14,193 bases of DNA from Candidatus Sphingobacterium stercoripullorum. GTDB lineage: Bacteria; Bacteroidota; Bacteroidia; Sphingobacteriales; Sphingobacteriaceae. The DNA lies in assembly GCA_019114715.1 (NCBI GenBank), contig DXEZ01000335.1, positions 1 through 14,193 on the forward strand, written 5' to 3'. Shown here piece by piece: positions 13,949-14,193 of this stretch. Positions within the stretch are counted from its first letter, which is position 1. The number at the start of each line of letters is the position of its first letter. The notes under the pieces are model-generated. The model was not told the DNA's origin. It saw only the letters and a program-made list of their open reading frames with translations, and did no database searches. The translations under genes were made by a program, and so were the position numbers.

Positions 13949-14193
13949 ATGAGTATACAAGAGATTAAGAATAAATTTGGGATTATAGGGAACTCTTCTT
14001 TGATAAATAGAGCCATTGATATTGCCAGGCAAGTGGCACCTACAGACATGTCGGTTTTAATTCAAGGGGAAAGTGGATCAGGTAAAGAAGTGTTTTCACA
14101 TATTATTCATCAATTAAGCCCGCGGAGGCACGGTAGTTTTATAGCCGTAAACTGTGGCGCTATTCCTGAAGGTACTATCGATTCTGAGCTTTT
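13949..14193 (+). CDS. Sigma-54-dependent AAA+ transcription activator (partial, 5' end)
   Basis: Only the first 81 codons are inside the window. The protein begins MSIQEIKNKFGIIGNSSLIN and goes straight into the sigma-54 activator AAA+ domain: FGIIGNSSLINRAIDIARQVAPTDMSVLIQ, Walker A GESGSGKE at 40-47 (Lys46), HQLSPRRHGSFIAVNCGAIPE, and SEL at the window edge, just before where the GAFTGA loop should come. There is no receiver, PAS or GAF domain ahead of the AAA+ module, so it is a PspF-like architecture that must be controlled by partner proteins, abundance or C-terminal parts. Such proteins remodel RNA polymerase bound to -24/-12 promoters using ATP. In Bacteroidota I recall a gene of this type after miaB, followed by lptE and secG; these would lie beyond the window. 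Confidence 0.93.
   Translation, partial: MSIQEIKNKFGIIGNSSLINRAIDIARQVAPTDMSVLIQGESGSGKEVFSHIIHQLSPRRHGSFIAVNCGAIPEGTIDSEL

Noticed and set aside
1..14193. Search for mobile elements, CRISPR arrays, toxin-antitoxin pairs, tRNAs and defence genes
   Set aside because: No transposase or integrase frames, no regular repeat-spacer pattern, no tRNA cloverleaf and no terminal repeats were seen; gene content and codon use look uniformly core.

Overview
This window reads as chromosomal housekeeping DNA from a Bacteroidota bacterium, most likely of the Sphingobacteriaceae/Pedobacter kind; the family is my inference. The reasons are Bacteroidota-type -7 boxes (TAnnTTTG) in front of many genes, no Shine-Dalgarno sequences, A+T-rich DNA, unlinked pheS, a CarboxypepD_reg-like exported protein, a small protein family I know only from Bacteroidota, and miaB followed by a sigma-54 activator gene. 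I see no insertion sequence, prophage, CRISPR array, tRNA or rRNA, and no defence or biosynthetic cluster.

Layout: (1) 54-857 (+) is a TauE/SafE-type membrane permease. (2) It converges on mfd (minus), with an unusually G+C-rich junction (858-962) through which a start-less reading frame runs on the minus strand. Upstream of mfd on the minus strand lies an M23 (LytM-type) membrane-anchored peptidase. (3) A 206-base divergent region separates the peptidase from a long plus-strand series: mutY, ssb, pheS, a TetR-family regulator, rlmD (TrmA/RumA family), a 137-aa uncharacterised protein whose start overlaps the rlmD stop, an exported CarboxypepD_reg-like protein, and a glycine-zipper/OmpA lipoprotein with a clear hairpin terminator. 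(4) Then come miaB and the first 81 codons of a sigma-54-dependent AAA+ activator cut by the window edge.

Functional themes are DNA repair (Mfd, MutY, SSB), translation and RNA modification (PheS, RlmD, MiaB), and the envelope (M23 peptidase, OmpA-like lipoprotein, exported regulatory-domain protein, permease). Nothing here is clearly a new system. The points most worth a second look are: -7 boxes so close to start codons that the mRNAs may be leaderless (pheS, the 10772 gene, the permease); a sigma-54-like -24/-12 sequence in front of the OmpA lipoprotein, about 2.4 kb from a sigma-54 activator gene; the translationally coupled uncharacterised protein after rlmD; and the coding-like frame at the end of mfd.
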